Part shown: positions 24,226-24,479 of the stretch, one piece after another
How the letters are laid out: each line of letters starts with the position of its first letter
Position numbering within the stretch: position 1 is the stretch's first letter
From: Baffinella frigidus
Taxonomy: Eukaryota; Cryptophyceae; Cryptomonadales; Baffinellaceae
Assembly: GCA_026770585.1 (NCBI GenBank)
Contig: MU646396.1
Span: forward strand, 707,754 to 732,232
DNA length: 24,479 bases
Direction: 5' to 3'
The notes under the pieces: model-generated
The model's input: the letters and a program-made list of their open reading frames with translations, nothing else
What the model was told of the DNA's origin: nothing
Database searches by the model: none
Made by a program: the position numbers and the translations under genes

Positions 24226-24479
24226 TTACCAAAAAGCGGAGGGAGCGAAAGGCTCAATCTCGCGCGCCTCCCCCGGGTCCGAGGCGGCGTAGCCAGCTGC
24301 ACGCTGCTGCCTGAAGCTGAAGCGCCGGTACTGTTCGAACTGCTGGGCGGCGTCCGCTGCCGGGGCTGTGAAGCTCACGCGCACAACCTCCGGCCATACC
24401 GCCCGGTCGCCGACCAAGGGGGAAACCGGCGCCGACGCTGTCGCAGCGGCCCGGAGGCTCGTCCCGTTTTCAGGAGACC
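24226..24479 (-). CDS. 3' end of an unrecognised convergent gene
   Basis: A - strand frame open from the window edge to TAA at 24228-24226. It reads VGDRAVWPEVVRVSF, QQFEQYRRFSFRQQR and ends EIEPFAPSAFW. The segment is markedly more GC-rich than the flanking intron DNA and free of heptad repeats. The frame uses alanine-rich but balanced coding sequence, so I judge it a real exon. Its stop lies about 55 bp from the gene B stop, so the two genes converge tail to tail. No start or domain is visible, and I do not recognise the family. Confidence 0.5.
   Translation of the reverse strand, partial: SPENGTSLRAAATASAPVSPLVGDRAVWPEVVRVSFTAPAADAAQQFEQYRRFSFRQQRAAGYAASDPGEAREIEPFAPSAFW

Noticed and set aside
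1-24479. tRNA or rRNA genes
   Set aside because: I looked for tRNA-like paired arms and conserved rRNA stretches on both strands by eye and saw none convincing. A covariance-model scan would be decisive.

Overview
This window is nuclear DNA from a eukaryotic alga, not a bacterium or phage. Three things show this. Two genes on the + strand are split into many short GT-AG exons that join in frame. Degenerate CCCTAAA (plant/algal-type telomere, TTTAGGG) arrays fill many introns. The second gene opens with a signal peptide whose predicted cleavage leaves Phe at +1, followed by an Arg/Ala/Pro-rich stretch, the bipartite leader of complex red-derived plastids (stramenopiles, haptophytes, cryptophytes, chromerids, dinoflagellates). 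I cannot narrow the lineage further from sequence alone.

Layout. 1-4400: telomere-like arrays, dispersed short repeats and decayed duplicated modules, with no gene I can establish. 4400-5140: a duplicated coding-like module and an unrecognised 72-codon ORF, possibly upstream exons of the next gene. 5248-13317: gene A, an Xrn-family 5'-3' exoribonuclease-like protein. It has an acidic linker, the conserved C-terminal half of the Xrn core spread over small exons, and an Arg/Gly-rich tail interrupted by a 139-base assembly gap. 13318-15095: intergenic, with a tandem duplication that has a MITE inserted in one copy, and a second foldback element. 15096-24170: gene B, a complete 13-exon, 353-residue reconstruction of a plastid-targeted protein with a Rossmann G-box and ketopantoate-reductase/6PGDH-like organisation. 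24226-24479: the 3' end of an unrecognised convergent gene on the - strand.

The outstanding feature is how the introns are built. Many introns of both genes hold one or more decayed partial copies ('echoes') of the adjacent exon, often with its splice site. These are separated from the live exon by telomere-like arrays, nearly always with the C-rich (CCCTAAA) strand in the sense direction. Copies range from heavily decayed, with stop codons (near 8907), to identical over 65 bp (23578-23642 versus 23957-24021). The last intron of gene B is bounded by an exact 22-bp repeat that itself contains AG|GT, as expected if an intron arose by tandem duplication of a splice-site-like exon segment. Together this looks like intron birth and inflation by segmental exon duplication coupled to telomere-like repeat expansion.

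The two genes have no evident functional link: one is RNA decay, the other a plastid enzyme-like protein. They share only orientation and intron architecture. Gene function rests on motif recognition by eye; the exon chains rest on splice sites and phase continuity.
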